DNA of 64,000 nucleotides from Trichobilharzia szidati. Its lineage: Eukaryota; Platyhelminthes; Trematoda; Strigeidida; Schistosomatidae. The number at the start of each line of letters is the position of its first letter. Position 1 is the stretch's first letter. The translations under genes were made by a program, and so were the position numbers. The DNA is taken from NCBI GenBank assembly GCA_944472155.2, contig OX235279.1, positions 160,974,199 through 161,038,198 on the forward strand, given 5' to 3'. Shown piece by piece: positions 23,576 through 34,322 of the stretch. Under the pieces are notes generated by a model. It was not told where the DNA came from. It worked only from the letters and a program-made list of their open reading frames with translations, and did not search any database.

Positions 23576-24928
23576 CGACAACAGCATGGGAATGACAAAC
23601 TGACGTCCAAAGAACTACGGGACTCACCAGCAGCTACGCGGTTCATCTGCGATAAATGGGGTCTACTACGACTTATAGATGATGTTCTTTACATAGTGGA
23701 ACCAAATGCCAACCCAAGACTCCTCTTCCCGACTGTTAAAGTACCCGGGCTCATCAGTCAAGTACATCAGCAACTGGGACACGCTGGCCAACGGAAATCT
23801 GAACACGCCATCCGTCAACGCTTCTGGTGGCCACTTATTCACTACGATGTTACGGAGTTTTGTCGCAATTGTGCTACATGTGCGCGGATCAAACAGCCTA
23901 AGCCAACTCCCAGAGCACCCTTAGTACCTATGTTGACTGAAGCTCCTAATCATCGGGTGGGAGTAGATATCATTGGGCCAGTGCCAGCATCGAGACGCGG
24001 TAATCGATGTATACCTTGTTATGGTTGATTATTTCACCAAGTGGTACGAAGCGTTCCCTCTGCAGCAACAAGATGCCCTGAGGATCGGGCGCGCCTTCAT
24101 CGACCATTGGGTATCCCGTTTTGGTGCCCACTTTATCTGCACTCCGATCAAGGCGCTGCTTTTAAGAGTCTTCTTAGCGCTCACATCTGCAATGCTTTCG
24201 GCATCCGAAAGACCCATACTACACCTTATCATCCACAAAGTAATGGACTGGTCGAACGCACCAACAGAACCATCAAGCATCTTCTCCGTGCCTTTTTACA
24301 CAATGCACCAGAGAACACCTGGGACGATGTCCTGCGCCAGTGCTGGCTGGCATACCGCTCCTCCATGCATTCGTCAACAGGATTTTCTCCGTCTCTGCTA
24401 TTGTTTAGGCGTGAACTTCGCCTTTCAGTTAAGATCCGGACACCGTTGCTACCATATGAGAAGATCGACTGCATTCCCTATCTCCGCAACCTTCGTCACC
24501 ACCTCGCTATAGCCTACAACCTAGCACGTCGTCATTTGCAATCTTCTTCGCAACATCAGAAGAGCAATTATGACCGGTTTGCACACTGACCAACTTATTC
24601 CCCGGGTGACTACGTGTGGCTCCATAGTCTGTCAGCCCCTGCCGGCTCGTGCCCCGAATTCTACGCCCCCTGACAAGGTCCATATGAAATTGTTCAGCAC
24701 CGACCTCCGACTACATATATATCCTGAGGAACTTACGACGACCCAAGAAAATCTCATCTCAGCGCATTACAACCAGCTGTAACCACACTACCCAGAACCT
24801 GTCAAAGACCCACTGACACCTTCGCAACCGCCGCCCGCTACGACCTACTTTGAGGTTCCCACTGATGGAGGTAGTGCATATCCTATACCGCCGCCAGGCA
24901 CTAGGACAGTGCCTCCAGAGGGGAGGGA
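23576..24928 (+). pseudogene. Gypsy pol: integrase (frameshifted)
   Basis: An HHCC zinc-binding part is visible at 23760-23890 (VHQQLGHAGQRKSEHAIR ... FCRNCATCARIK). The core follows in shifting frames: a VDIIGP block near 23965, LHSDQGAAFKS near 24150, and YHPQSNGLVERTNRTIK with the terminal E near 24235. So D, D and E of the catalytic triad are all present but in broken frames near 24028 and 24140. The C-terminal part runs to 24589. A proline-rich tail continues to the purine tract at 24917-24929. Confidence 0.83.
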
Positions 24929-25250
24929 GTGATGTAATGACATAGAAACTAACATGATGTCACTAAACGAGTTTCCTATTTTCTCTTTTTCAGAAAGGAA
25001 CGCTGGCATCGCCGTGCTGGAGCAGGAAGAGGACCAATTGTCAAAACTTGTAATAAATAGTGACGATTAACTTCTACCCGGGTAATTCGAGTTTGTCTTG
25101 TGCGTCTATCCATTGCCAGTCGGCATGTTTATGTTTCGTTAATGGAACTCAGTTATATGATTATAATGTGAACCTCTTTAATGTTTGTTCTGGTTCTGTT
25201 TTCATTTTCCTGGGCGTGTTGTTTTAAACCTTGTGTTGGGTAATGTTTTT
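24917..25250 (+). repeat. Polypurine tract and 3' LTR of the second Gypsy element
   Basis: AGAGGGGAGGGAG at 24917-24929 is followed by TGATGTAATGACATAG, a plausible LTR start at 24930. The LTR end is not fixed. A weak match near 20500-20530 (TACCCGGGCAATT versus TACCCGGGTAATT at 25077) may be the remnant of the 5' LTR. Without a clear pair the borders are uncertain. Confidence 0.55.
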
Positions 25251-25583
25251 GTATTCAAATGAACTATTAACGACCAAATTCGGTCTTAAGTGTAAACTTA
25301 CAATAATACCGAGTAATATCAGTGAAATCTTGGCAAAGTTAAACTTTAAGCACCAGTAACTACCAATCAGCGAACGAAGTCGATTTATCCAATGAGATTC
25401 ACGAACGTAGTTCAATGTTGCATAGCGCTTGATTCATTTCTCTGCGCGCCAGTACAAGGTTACGTTTGCAATTTGAGGAGGTTAGTGTCTTTTATTATTG
25501 CCTGGACTGAGGCTTGCTTGGAAAGGAGAGAAGTTGTTCGTGTGGTGGTGTAGTGACTCTAAAAAGCTATACTAGGTCAACTG

Positions 25584-26166
25584 ATGGTTTTGTACGTCGT
25601 TGTGGAATATGCTGGAAGCGAGTTAGTATTAGAGAGGGTAATATTTCTTAGGAACTTTTTTGCTAGGTCGCATCTCTCCCTAACCCAGATTTTGTACGTT
25701 TGCAACTACTGGATACTGAAACAGCCCGTGAGAGCCGCTGCTGCCGAGACGGAGAACAGCCTCGTCTCAACAGTTCAGTGGTATACCACTGGTATACCAG
25801 CACTGCAGGGACATCGCCTCATGGAAAATGTACAGAAGTACTTCGTTGTTAGGTGGGGACGATGTAGTAGTCCATGTGGATGAGACAGTGTTGGTGAAGA
25901 AGACATATAACCGCTGTCGTCAGAGAGCGAACAACATTTGGGTGATAGGTTTATACGACAAATCCCTCCGAAATGGGTTTGTTGAAACAATAGCAGAGAG
26001 GAAGGAGACTGCTCTGGTACCTATTATGAAGCGACTTGTAAAACCGTGATCAGTTATGCATACCGACGAGTGGAAAGGCTATCATTTCGTGTGACTTCTC
26101 TATTGACAGTCGCACGCTGAATTGGGAAATGCTTCTGTCCCATGTTCGCGAAAGATACCCGTTGTA
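25584..26166 (+). pseudogene. Merlin (IS1016-type) transposase, broken
   Basis: The N-terminal part FFARSHLSLTQIL...YWI (25640-25725) and VSTVQWYT match the helical region of Merlin transposases. The frame then shifts to GGDDVVVHVDETVLVKKTYNR (first catalytic D near 25877) and NIWVIGLYDKSLRNGFVETI. A stop at 26047 precedes SVMHTDEWKGY (second D). After a deletion of the region that should hold the catalytic E, the C-terminal NWEMLLSHVRERYPL is recognisable, ending near 26166. It is inactive. Confidence 0.83.
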
Positions 26167-26184
26167 ACTGTTTCACCCTATTTT

Positions 26185-26995
26185 GGCAAAGTTCTACAAT
26201 AGAGTCCCAAGGAACGAACGCACAAGTGACCTTGAGCAGACCAGTCAGAAAAAAGGATGATTTTTGCATAAAATCTTACGTATATTTACATATAAAAGCA
26301 TAAAAAACGTTAAACAGGATGTTTTTCTCTAATATGAGATAAAAATATCTCCCAATTTTGTATTGGGGTTTCAGTTTTTAAGTTGAACCAATTTCTATAC
26401 ATGTATTCATCCAGATGACTAAAAATAACTTGGTTTTGAAAACCATTTATAGCTTTTATTCTATTTTTTAATCTTCCCCAGAAACCTTCGATGGAATTAT
26501 TATGAGTACCGGTGACAGGGTCGACGGAATCATTCGAATGGTTCACTCTATGGTGTATATATCCCAATTGTGACTTTTGGCTATATTCCGCCCATTCATC
26601 TGTGTGAATGGTGGTGCCTGGTAACACTAGACGCTGAATAATAGGGAGGAGGAGTGTATGAGCACTCCTATCTAGAATCAGCTCCATAAACCTTTTGCGA
26701 ATCTAGGTATCATAAATTCCTAAAACCTAAACGTTATTCGCTCTGGCACCCAGTAAGTGGACAGAAAGAAGATATTCAGGCAAAGTTAAACTTTCGACAC
26801 CAATAACAACCAATCATCAAAGACAGTTTCAACTTTTCAAAGAAAGTTCCTAGAAGACAATTAATTCAGTGTCGCTTACCAGTATGCACAATTATTCGCG
26901 CTAGAATAATGGTGAGCTTCCTCAACCAATAACTAGAATGCGTTCAGGGTCATTGGAACATTTACAATCTTGGGACTCTATTGTTGAACTTCGCC
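26185..26995 (-). mobile_element. Nested Merlin transposon with 8-bp target duplication
   Basis: An 811-bp element with ends GGCAAAGTTCTACAATAGAG and (reverse) GGCGAAGTTCAACAATAGAG, so about 27 bp of inverted repeat with two mismatches. It is flanked by CCTATTTT at 26177-26184 and 26996-27003, an 8-bp duplication as expected for Merlin. It carries the 3' half of a transposase on the minus strand. The sequence at 26773-26815 is itself TIR-like, hinting at a still older insertion inside it. Confidence 0.85.
26310..26760 (-). pseudogene. Merlin transposase C-terminal half (minus strand)
   Basis: The open frame 26687-26310 reads MELILDRSAHTLLLPII, then TIHTDEWAEY (second catalytic D), HNNSIEGFWGRLKNRIK (with the catalytic E of the NSIEGFW block) and NWEIFLSHIREKHPV at the C-terminus. 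Upstream to about 26760 a YDT..RKRF block is visible with a stop. The first D and N-terminal domain are absent, so it cannot transpose alone. Confidence 0.85.
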
Positions 26996-27126
26996 CCTAT
27001 TTTTTTATGCATTTTTCTATAAATATACGTTACCACTTATCATAAACGCCTCTTTCATGTGATTGGTCCGTTCAAGGTCGTTTGCTGATTGGTAGTTACT
27101 GGTGCTTAAAGTTTAACTTGGCCACT

Positions 27127-27200
27127 TTAACTCTAAACCTAACCTTAACCCTAGGCCATAAACCTTAATCTTAAAAGCCATAACCCTACCCAACAGCATA
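27127..27200 (+). repeat. Degenerate telomere-like (CCCTAA-related) block
   Basis: Runs of CCTAACCTTAACCCTAG and CCATAACCCTACCC occur directly after the outer Merlin end. Schistosome telomeres are TTAGGG. A second block lies at 37598-37650. Such blocks also arise as ordinary microsatellites. Confidence 0.5.
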
Positions 27201-27885
27201 TATTTGCAGAGAAAGTACCTAGTAAATAAGCAGAGTACTGAATCTGCCCTCTCCAAGTCCCAAAAGGCAGGCGTGACTTGATTTGGAACATTTCATAGCA
27301 CTCCCTATGTCTGATCGGTTCTTTCAAATTCTTCGGCTTTGGCTATGATACTTTAACTTCGCCGACAAAGTTTTTAATGTTCGTTAACTGCATGCACACT
27401 CCATGCTATGATAAGTCGTGATAATTGACATGCGTGACGAAAAAAGTCAGTACTACCCATATATAAGTAAAAATGAGTCTCTTAATAAGTCTTGTGTTTC
27501 TTACAATTTGAGGTCGATATTAGACGGAGATTTGGTCTATATTCGTAGGTTCACAAGTCTAGATAGTGTCATCGGGTCTCATAATAGGTGTGTTTTGAAA
27601 TGTAAGTCTTAAAGGTGTCTCTCTCTCCATGATTAAGAAAATGTAACCTTTAAGTATCAATTAGGCTGATATCCCATACGGACAAAGGTTGGTGTAGAAA
27701 GTATTAACTCCTTTTTACAATTATATTGAATTCTCTGCTAACTTACTGTGTTGCAATAAATCATGGTACTTTTCAATAATTTTCGTATTGTAAGTAAATA
27801 AGGACCTTCATATCTACTGAGCTCTTGGGTTGGATAGTTTATTCCTAATGTACAAAAGATGGTGTAATAGGGTGAGAAATATTGA
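27201..27885. other. Unassigned non-coding sequence
   Basis: No recognisable domain; a 64-codon open stretch at 27418-27612 has no identifiable homology. Confidence 0.45.
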
Positions 27886-28060
27886 GGTTAGCCTTCAGTC
27901 GAGTACTAGGAAAGAAGGAAAAATGGATTGACAAGGTTGTGAAGTCACATCGATTGAGATGGATTGGACATGTGTTACGTATGCCTACCTAGCCATCGCT
28001 TTTCTCGACTGTGAGCAATGTTAGCTGACTGACATAGGACACATAGGACATAGGACCCGT
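27886..28060 (+). pseudogene. SR2/RTE-like LINE 3' fragment
   Basis: Bases 27900-27990 encode RVLGK..KWIDKVVKSHRLRWIGHVLRMP, the C-terminal tail of the SR2-type RT, then UTR sequence (GTGAGCAATGTTAGCTGAC) shared with the fragment at 21395-22490. Confidence 0.75.
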
Positions 28061-28639
28061 GACTTGAATTTTCCTAGATCCTTTCTAAACATTTTCGTAT
28101 CTTAATTTTATACTACTCGCATACTTTAACATTATTTTTAGATTTATAAGTGTCCAAGTCAAGTTGTATAGTGTTATTACTGTTATTCATATTTTCCACT
28201 TAATTGAAAAATCAAAATGTTGTTTCCTGATGTTTCACTCTAACGCTACTAGATTTATCAAATTAATAATGAACTTGAATTGAAAATAACTCAGCTTATA
28301 TTTACTAGCCCATTCAAAGTTATTCTTTAATGAATTAATTCTGCATTTTCAAGTGAATAAATTTATCGAGGTGAAACAGCCACATTCAGATTCTCGGGTT
28401 CGATTAGCATATCTTGTTGTTGTTATTGTCGTTGATAACTCATTTTTCTTGATGCCGAAAACCAGTAGTCGGAGACACTTGATGTCTTGTCTCAAAATTG
28501 TCCACAGATATGCGAATGTCTTCACTAGTTATCTCTCTGAAATATGCTCTTTCATTGCTACGCCTATCTCTGCTCTGCGGTAACTTGATAATGCTGTAAA
28601 TTGTATCAGTATAGTGTTGTTCAAAGCTGTGTATTGATT
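28061..28639. other. Unassigned AT-rich sequence
   Basis: No domain-bearing frame seen; probably intergenic upstream of the EXOSC5-like gene or part of the LINE 3' flank. Confidence 0.4.
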
Positions 28640-29030
28640 AGTTGGTTCTTTGACTAGCTGACTGACTGACTGATTTCAACATGGAACTTTGCAGAAGTTT
28701 GAGTTGCCACTCATACCTCCATGTGGCATACAAAGCAAGAGAAGAAAGTAAAGAGAGATTCAAAACACTAAGAGGTAATAAACAGAAATACCACGCAAAA
28801 AGAATAGTAATATGGAAGAACAACAGAATTTTATTGGGTATGACAAATCACAAGAAGGGGGTGCCTCTGCACCAAACATTGAGAACAATTTTGAGCCAGC
28901 CATATCACCAATTTTCTCCAGCGTTTATCGGCTTTTACTATTTCGAGGACCCCAACTGTAGTCAGTCTGGAGGTGTACACCTTCCTTCCTTGGTGTGTTG
29001 AATTCTGCAATAATCCTAAAGCAAGCTCGC
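28640..29030 (-). repeat. SR2/RTE-like 3' UTR fragment
   Basis: Shares ordered blocks with 21400-21660: ACAAAGCAAGAGAAGAAAGTA, then GGA(A/G)AACAAAACAG.TTT.ATTGG-like sequence, then GAGAACAATTTTGAGCCA and CGAGGACCCCAACC. In the other copy this stretch is the 3' flank of a minus-strand SR2 RT, so this is probably a 3'-only fragment in the same orientation. Confidence 0.6.
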
Positions 29031-29225
29031 TCAGATGCGTAGTTTCTGCTATTAGGGAGGATGTCTTCAGACCATCATTTCTGTTCATCATACTAAGAAT
29101 TTTACACTGTATTTTATTTACTGCTTGTGCTTTTTGTTTATTGAGTTGCTCAGTAAACTACACCATGGCATTTTCTTTAACAAAAAAATGTTTTATTTAT
29201 GATTGTTAGAGATTAATCTATCAGA

Positions 29226-29501
29226 ATGTTAAATGATACAGTGAATTTATTTATTGAAACTGGTACCGACTGTAATGCTACAGGATCAGCCACTTGGGAT
29301 TGTGCTGGACATCAGGTCACTTTTTCAATATATGGTCCAGAAGAATCTAAAATCACCGATGAATTAACACATCGTGCTACTGTTGATGTTACAGTGACGC
29401 CTAGAGCTGGTCTCCGCACTTCAAAAGAAGCTGAACTTGAAGTTTATTTCAACAGTCTAATTGAACGTTTGATTGATGTGAAAGATTTTCCACGGTGTAA
29501 A
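29226..29501 (+). CDS. EXOSC5: RRP46/EXOSC5-like exosome subunit, exon 1
   Basis: The frame starts at ATG 29226 (MLNDTVNLFIETGTDC) and runs to a donor AAA/GTTAGT at 29501-29502. It includes QVTFSIYGPEESKITDELTHRATVDVTV and a P..GL block, the start of the RNase PH-like fold of RRP46: the strand leading to YGP.E.K, then AT.EV...P. RRP46 is one of six catalytically inactive PH-like ring subunits of the nuclear and cytoplasmic exosome, which degrades and processes RNA. The ATG placement fits the N-terminus of the family, but an upstream 5' UTR exon is possible. The intron that follows holds repeats. Confidence 0.75.
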
Positions 29502-29589
29502 GTTAGTTAGTTAGTTAATTAACATGCCTTTTTGAGTATTTAATATTTTATACAATTATTTCCTTTTGATGATGTCGTTTTTAACTGGC

Positions 29590-30062
29590 TATCTCCACGA
29601 TTGCCCATAATCTCTCATCGCCTCCTGAAAACACGATCTCCTCCATGTCACCCTCGCACTGACAATCCACTCGTCGCTACCCATTTGGATTCCACTGCAG
29701 CGATGGCCTGGCTTGAGTGCAATACCATTCGATGGTTTCTTCAATGTATGACCGATCCATCCATCTCCATTTTCTCGTACATATTTGTTGAGCGATCGGC
29801 TCTCGCCTGTTGGCTCGTCGCCAGCCAGAGTCCCACGTAGCTAATTCTTTCTGGCCGGCCGGCTGGCCATGTGGTCTTATTTATGTAGCTAGCAAAGGAG
29901 GTCTGTAACTTCTTGAAAATACTTTTCGTGATACGCTGGCCAAGTTTCTGACCTATATAGAAGGAGCGATTCGATATTGGTTTTGAAAATCTGAATCTTA
30001 TTACCTATGCTGAATGCAGAGGATTTCCAAACTGTTTTCAGGTTGATGAAGGTGTATCTTGA
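29590..30062 (-). repeat. LINE C-terminal fragment, left arm of an inverted pair
   Basis: Read on the minus strand it matches 30107-30560 read on the plus strand, in the same block order: TTCATCAAC(C/T)TGAAA, then ATTCAGAT, then GGCCAGCGTA(T/C)CACGAA, then a block of the ACGATCTCCTCCAT type. The encoded tail resembles the C-terminus of RTE/CR1-group RTs that read 'K...LLYGSETW'. It lies in the first intron of the EXOSC5-like gene. Confidence 0.7.
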
Positions 30063-30106
30063 AGATGTCAAAGTCAGTCAGCCAGCCAACCAGAATCGGA
30101 AAGGTA

Positions 30107-30690
30107 AGATACGCCTTCATCAACTTGAAACCAGTTTGGAAATCGTCTCCACTAACTCAGTCAGCATAAAGAACAAGATTCAGATTCTGTTCAACACCAA
30201 TTTCAAGTCAGTCCTTCTTAACGGGTCAGAAATATGGCCAGCGTACCACGAATAGGGTTCCCAACAGGCAGCTACGAACTTTTGTCAACAACTGCCTCCT
30301 TCTCTGGCTCTACAGTGATTAAGATCATGTGACCAGGAAGAATTATTAACAAGAGACTCTGGCTTGGAGCGAACCAGCAGGCGACAACCGATCGCTCAAC
30401 AAATATGTAGGAGAAAATGGAGAAGGATGAATCGGGCATACATTGAGGAAACCGTCGAATGACATCGCACTCGATTCAGACCATCACTCGAGTGGAATCC
30501 AAATGGGAAGCTATGAAGGGGGTCGTCAGTGCGAGAGTGATATGGAGGAGATCGTGTGTTGGGTAGGAGTATGAGAAGGAGATGAGATTATGGTCAATCG
30601 TGGAGGACACAGCTGAAGAGGATGGCAGAAAACAAAGCAAATTGGAGATGTGTTGTTGAAGCGAGACCTCTGTCTCACCAATTGGAACCC
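30107..30690 (+). repeat. LINE C-terminal fragment, right arm of an inverted pair
   Basis: Encodes in broken frames 'I..KNKIQI.FNTNFKSVLLNGSE.W', then 'IGHTLRK' near 30440, a LINE RT C-terminus. Head-to-head with 29590-30062 across about 45 bases. It ends in an AATAATAATATATAATT tract near 30695-30710. Confidence 0.72.
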
Positions 30691-30939
30691 AAGGGAATAA
30701 TAATATATAATTTAATTTCCTTTGGTTCAGATACTTTAATAGTTATTAAGTATACTGGTGATGGATATTAATATCACGTGAATAAATGCCATAATGGAAG
30801 GTGCGGGGATAAATGTTGCTGCTTTGATTAGACAGTAGGCAGTAGTAGTAAGTAACACGTGTCATGCGTCTAGTCTGCATCGCCTTTAATGCAGACTGAC
30901 TTCTTAAATCAGTCAAGCTTGCAATCTGTGGTCACCAAC

Positions 30940-31195
30940 CAGGCTAGGTGGGTTCACCATCACGGTGCAGCGGTTCACTCTGAATTGTTATTTTTAGATA
31001 AGTTGGAGGTGTAATCGACAGGAAACTTTCGACCTGGATTTTGGTGTTTTTTTCCATTAGTTAGTTAGCAAGGCATAACTGCAATATTGAGACTCGAACC
31101 TGAACCTCCACTCATGTAACAACAATTCAGAGTGCATTGTGATGGTGAGCCAGCCACCTAGTGGCATGGTGGCCATATTGCAAAACTTGACTGTT
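30940..31195. repeat. Inverted pair of a short dispersed repeat
   Basis: Plus-strand block 30940-31000 (GGTTCACCATCACGGTGC and CTCTGAATTGTT) is repeated as reverse complement at 31125-31190 (AACAATTCAGAGTGCATTGTGATGGTGAGCC). Further plus-strand copies are at 32365-32490 and 36545-36640, each with a GCACTTTGAATTG core followed by GACAGGAAGT-like sequence. Family unknown. Confidence 0.6.
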
Positions 31196-31589
31196 ATGAG
31201 AATTCAATCTGCACCAACATAAGGACTGGAAGCAAAATATTGGTTACTACCCTAGCCTCCAATCAGAGTATCCATTACAGTTCTACAGGAGGAGGTCAAC
31301 CGAGAGCCTGAATAGCCTGGTGTTGCTGTGTCTGACTACAGCACTCACTGGGTGACGTGCGTTCGAATTTCTGAGGGGACAGATACCCTATGTTGTGACA
31401 AGCCCGAAATCTAGTTCAGATAGGGCTTCGTGTCTGATTGCCTCCATCGATCCATCCAAAGTCAGTCTCAATGATTGAGTTCTCAACCAGGCAAGAGCGT
31501 TTTAACAAGAAAGTTCTGGGTTCGATCCCTGGAAGGGTGTACAACTGAAGAGTTCAAGTTTTGTGGGACGAAACAGCTGTCCAATACCC

Positions 31590-31800
31590 CCTTGGTGGGG
31601 GTCGATGGTTCAATGCTAGAATGTTCACCATCCAATTCACTCGTGCTCCGGGGTTCGACCCCCAGCCGACAGACTCCTAAACTTCATTCATCTGGTAGTG
31701 TGAGCTTAGTAAAGAGTGAAGATTGGGCTAATGTTCCCCCCGCCCCACCAACAAAAGCTGAATCTTAAAGGCCTATGTTTCACTTGGAACTCAATGAAAT
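31590..31800 (+). repeat. tRNA-headed SINE, diverged copy
   Basis: The head has GTCGATGGTTCAATGCTAG (A-box region), GGGGTTCGACCCCC (T-arm/B box, near 31651-31664) and CAGCCGACAGAC. The body ends with GGCCTATGTTTCACTTGGAAC, like the other copies. A second B-box-like GGGTTCGATCCCTGG lies just upstream at about 31511-31525, so two tRNA-like heads may be in tandem. Confidence 0.65.
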
Positions 31801-31963
31801 GGAGGAAAACTTGATACTCATTTGTAGGTCATCGTGGTTTTAGACGTTTATGAAAAATACAATACATAGGGTCGTATACTAGAATCACTTTTACTGTATT
31901 AGTTCAGCCCCTCCCCAATTTGATTTTGTCTTTTCTCTCTCTCTCCCTCTTTGTATTTTTTAG

Positions 31964-32118
31964 TTTATAGGACGTTTGTATATTGTTTCTGGTCAAACAA
32001 ATGATTGCAGAACAGTAGCAGCCGCTATAAATGCTATTTCACTTTCTCTCCTTGTTTCACATTTACCGTTAAGAGCAACAATAGCAGCAATATGTCATAC
32101 AATTCAGAATACAAGTAC
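31964..32118 (+). CDS. EXOSC5: RRP46/EXOSC5-like exosome subunit, exon 2
   Basis: A long pyrimidine tract and TTTTTAG (31957-31963) precede the exon. It reads in frame FIGRLYIVSGQTNDCRTVAAAINAISL, then LLVSHLPLRATIAAICHTI. This fits the RRP46 core, where a 'V..VVSD.GS...CC.NA..MAL...G.PMRAL' block follows exon 1. The phase matches exon 1 ending at 29501. A donor GTAAGT lies at 32119 (an upstream GTACGT is the alternative). About 20 residues of the family pattern are missing before the exon at 38867, so a short exon probably lies unseen in the 6.7-kb intron. Confidence 0.75.
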
Positions 32119-32297
32119 GTAAGTAAGCGAGCGAGCTGGCAAACAAGGAAGCGATAGTATGTCTTTCTTTTGTCTCCATTGTAGGATAAATGCCGAATTC
32201 TCTCTCACATATGTTTGTATTGTCTCCTATTCAACGCGCAGATGTACTGGTTGTTATACTTTTGATTGCAACACTTAGTTAGCAACTAGTGTAGTGT

Positions 32298-32318
32298 GTG
32301 TGTGTGTGTGTGTGTGTA
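32298..32318 (+). repeat. (GT)n microsatellite
   Basis: About ten GT units inside the EXOSC5-like intron. Confidence 0.9.
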
Positions 32319-32517
32319 GTCCCCTTTGTTTGATACAGACTGAATTCTATCAGTCAGTCAGGTAGGTGTTTGCAGTGTGGCCACTATGCCACTAGGTGGT
32401 TCGCCATTACGGTGCACTTTGAATTGTTGGTATTAATTAGATGGTTGGAGGCAATTGACAGGAAGTCTTACCCTTGACTTTACACAGCTCAGACCAATAC
32501 TCACTAATTTAAGAGTT

Positions 32518-32518
32518 A

Positions 32519-32559
<41 letters not shown>

Positions 32560-32562
32560 GGT
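32518..32562 (+). repeat. (TA)n microsatellite next to a PLE-type terminal sequence
   Basis: A broken TA run is followed by GGTTTTTAAGAAATTAT, the same sequence that follows TA runs in the PLE terminal repeats at 56590, 59378 and 63910. It probably marks an old PLE end. Confidence 0.75.
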
Positions 32563-32726
32563 TTTTAAGAAATTATCTCCCGTGAGGAAATTTAAACGTG
32601 CGTGTGAATATGTTGTCAGGCGACTCGGCGGCTACGGATTTAGGATATGTATTCTGTTGCAGACAACGGAGAGTGAAAGCACGATGATTGTGCCAATTAC
32701 ACAGTTTCTTTGTTAATTTAATTCGA

Positions 32727-33633
32727 TTGCAAAATAATTTAAATGAACTGTCGTCAAGTATTGACAGAATAGTTCCAATATACAGTTGGGTGCCGAGTGA
32801 GAAGTAGACATTTTTAAAAATAATTATATTTGTAAAATCTCAGCGAGATTGAAATGAGTAATTCCAACGTTTCGTTCAGCAGACTGGTGGTCCGAAATTC
32901 TTCAGGGAAATTAATCGAAATTAAAATAACAAAGGTTTATATATATAAAAGGAACATCTCTTGTTTTTAAAAACTTTGTCCAATCATGAGTCATAAAACA
33001 AGTATCAACATGTGTAATACACAAAAGAAAATTGTATTAGCTGTGATCAAAATTTGACCTCGGACTTGCAAATATCGGTCTACTTTTGTTAAACACTTTA
33101 TACAGAATGTACTTTTCATTATAAATCATTTAAATTAATCCCAGCGTGTTAAGAAAATCAAAACAAGATTTCTCTGAACGTTTCGCTGTGTAAGCCACAG
33201 TTTCTTCAGCAGATTTATCTTGTTTTGATTTTCTCAACACTCTGGGATTAATTTACATAATTTATAATGAATCAATCTGACTCGGCGCTCAAATTATTTC
33301 AGGAAGTTCGTAACACCTACGGTCTGGAAACTTAGAATGTACTTTTCATCAGAATTTTAGTGATTACGTTCGACTAAAAGTTCATGGTCGTATATAACTG
33401 AATATGAAAATCTATATTTGTATATTCGGTATACATTGGTGTATGTGTGTGTGCGTGAACAGTTGTAAAACATTTCTTAACGTCTCCATAAGAAGATATG
33501 GACAGTCGAGAATGTTGACCAAGTATTATTAATTAGTGATACGTATCCATTTTTATTTATTAATCAGGATTTGCTATGCATCAGCTAACATCACACCTTC
33601 ATGTCTGTTCAAACTCTTGGGATTTACTTTATA

Positions 33634-33696
<63 letters not shown>

Positions 33697-34150
33697 CTTC
33701 TGTAGGCAGTCTTTCTCTCTTTAAACGAATCAAAACCTTTCTGTAGAACCTTGATCCTGTCAAAGTCGATCTTGTGTCCCGTTTCTATCGGGTGTAGTGC
33801 AATCGCCGATCTGTTTTCTATTTTCTTTAAATCTGCAGCGGTATTTGGAAGGAACCACCATTAGGTATCTTTTTTAATGCTTATTCATCACTATTGTATT
33901 TGCCTGTCTGGAAGTTTCTCCTACATATACACGGCATTACAATCCCCACAAGTGATTTGGTCCACGTAATTTCGAACCACCAGTTTGCTGAATGAAACGT
34001 TGGATGTACTTATTTTAATTCCGCTGAGATTTTACAAATATACATATATATTTTTTTACAAATGTCTATTGCTCACTCGCTGCCCAATTATGTTGGGACT
34101 ATTCGATCAAATCGTGGTCACAGTTCATATGAATTATTTTGCAATTGGAT
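32727..34150 (-). mobile_element. PLE remnant flanked by inverted terminal sequences
   Basis: Bases 32727-32900 and 33975-34150 are imperfect reverse complements: GCAAAATAATTTAAATGAACTGT pairs with ACAGTTCATATGAATTATTTTGC, and both contain a GAAACGTTGGA-type block. Between them, near 33690-33985 on the minus strand, is a GIY-YIG relic (VDQITCGDCNAVYVGETSRQ). Inverted pseudo-LTRs are a known PLE arrangement. A TA microsatellite of about 55 bases lies at 33636-33692 and a further hairpin at 33119-33272. Confidence 0.65.
33119..33272. repeat. Fold-back (inverted repeat, arms about 50 bp)
   Basis: The left arm 33119-33173 (TTAATCCCAGCGTGTTAAG, then AAAATCAAAACAAGAT) and right arm 33220-33272 (ATCTTGTTTTGATTTTCTCAACACTCTGGG) are near-perfect reverse complements around a 46-base loop. 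The loop contains CGAAACGTT and CTGAAGA on the minus strand. Confidence 0.8.
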
Positions 34151-34278
34151 GTAGAGATGTTGGGGAGGAATATAAAATCAATAGAATCAATAAAATCAGT
34201 AAGCAATTGAAAGAGAAGACCAGCAGTTCAGCGAAGAGTCTCTTTTCTCCGGCGAATTCATTTTCACAGCTGTACAAT

Positions 34279-34279
34279 C

Positions 34280-34318
<39 letters not shown>
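34279..34318 (+). repeat. (TA)n microsatellite at a PLE end
   Basis: Preceded by GCTGTACAATCG, as in the PLE termini at 56575 and 59355; preceded further by AGCGAAGAGTCTCTTTTCTCC, also found upstream of those termini. Confidence 0.75.

Positions 34319-34322
<4 letters not shown>

Larger units (their letters stand above)
25332..27123 (+). mobile_element. Merlin DNA transposon (outer copy)
   Basis: Terminal inverted repeats of about 45 bp lie at 25332-25378 (GGCAAAGTTAAACTTTAAGC...) and 27077-27123, differing at only a few positions. They bracket a plus-strand Merlin transposase. Merlin is the IS1016-related superfamily, known in schistosomes. I find no matching 8-9 bp duplication outside the ends. 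A second Merlin at 26185-26995 is nested within it just after the transposase stop. Confidence 0.8.

Noticed and set aside
26310..26687. Bacterial contamination, because the transposase resembles IS1016
   Set aside because: Merlin is the eukaryotic relative, known in schistosomes; ends, duplication and flanks are eukaryotic repeat DNA.
33636..33692. TA repeat as a CRISPR-like array or replication origin
   Set aside because: A plain microsatellite in a eukaryotic genome, without spacers.
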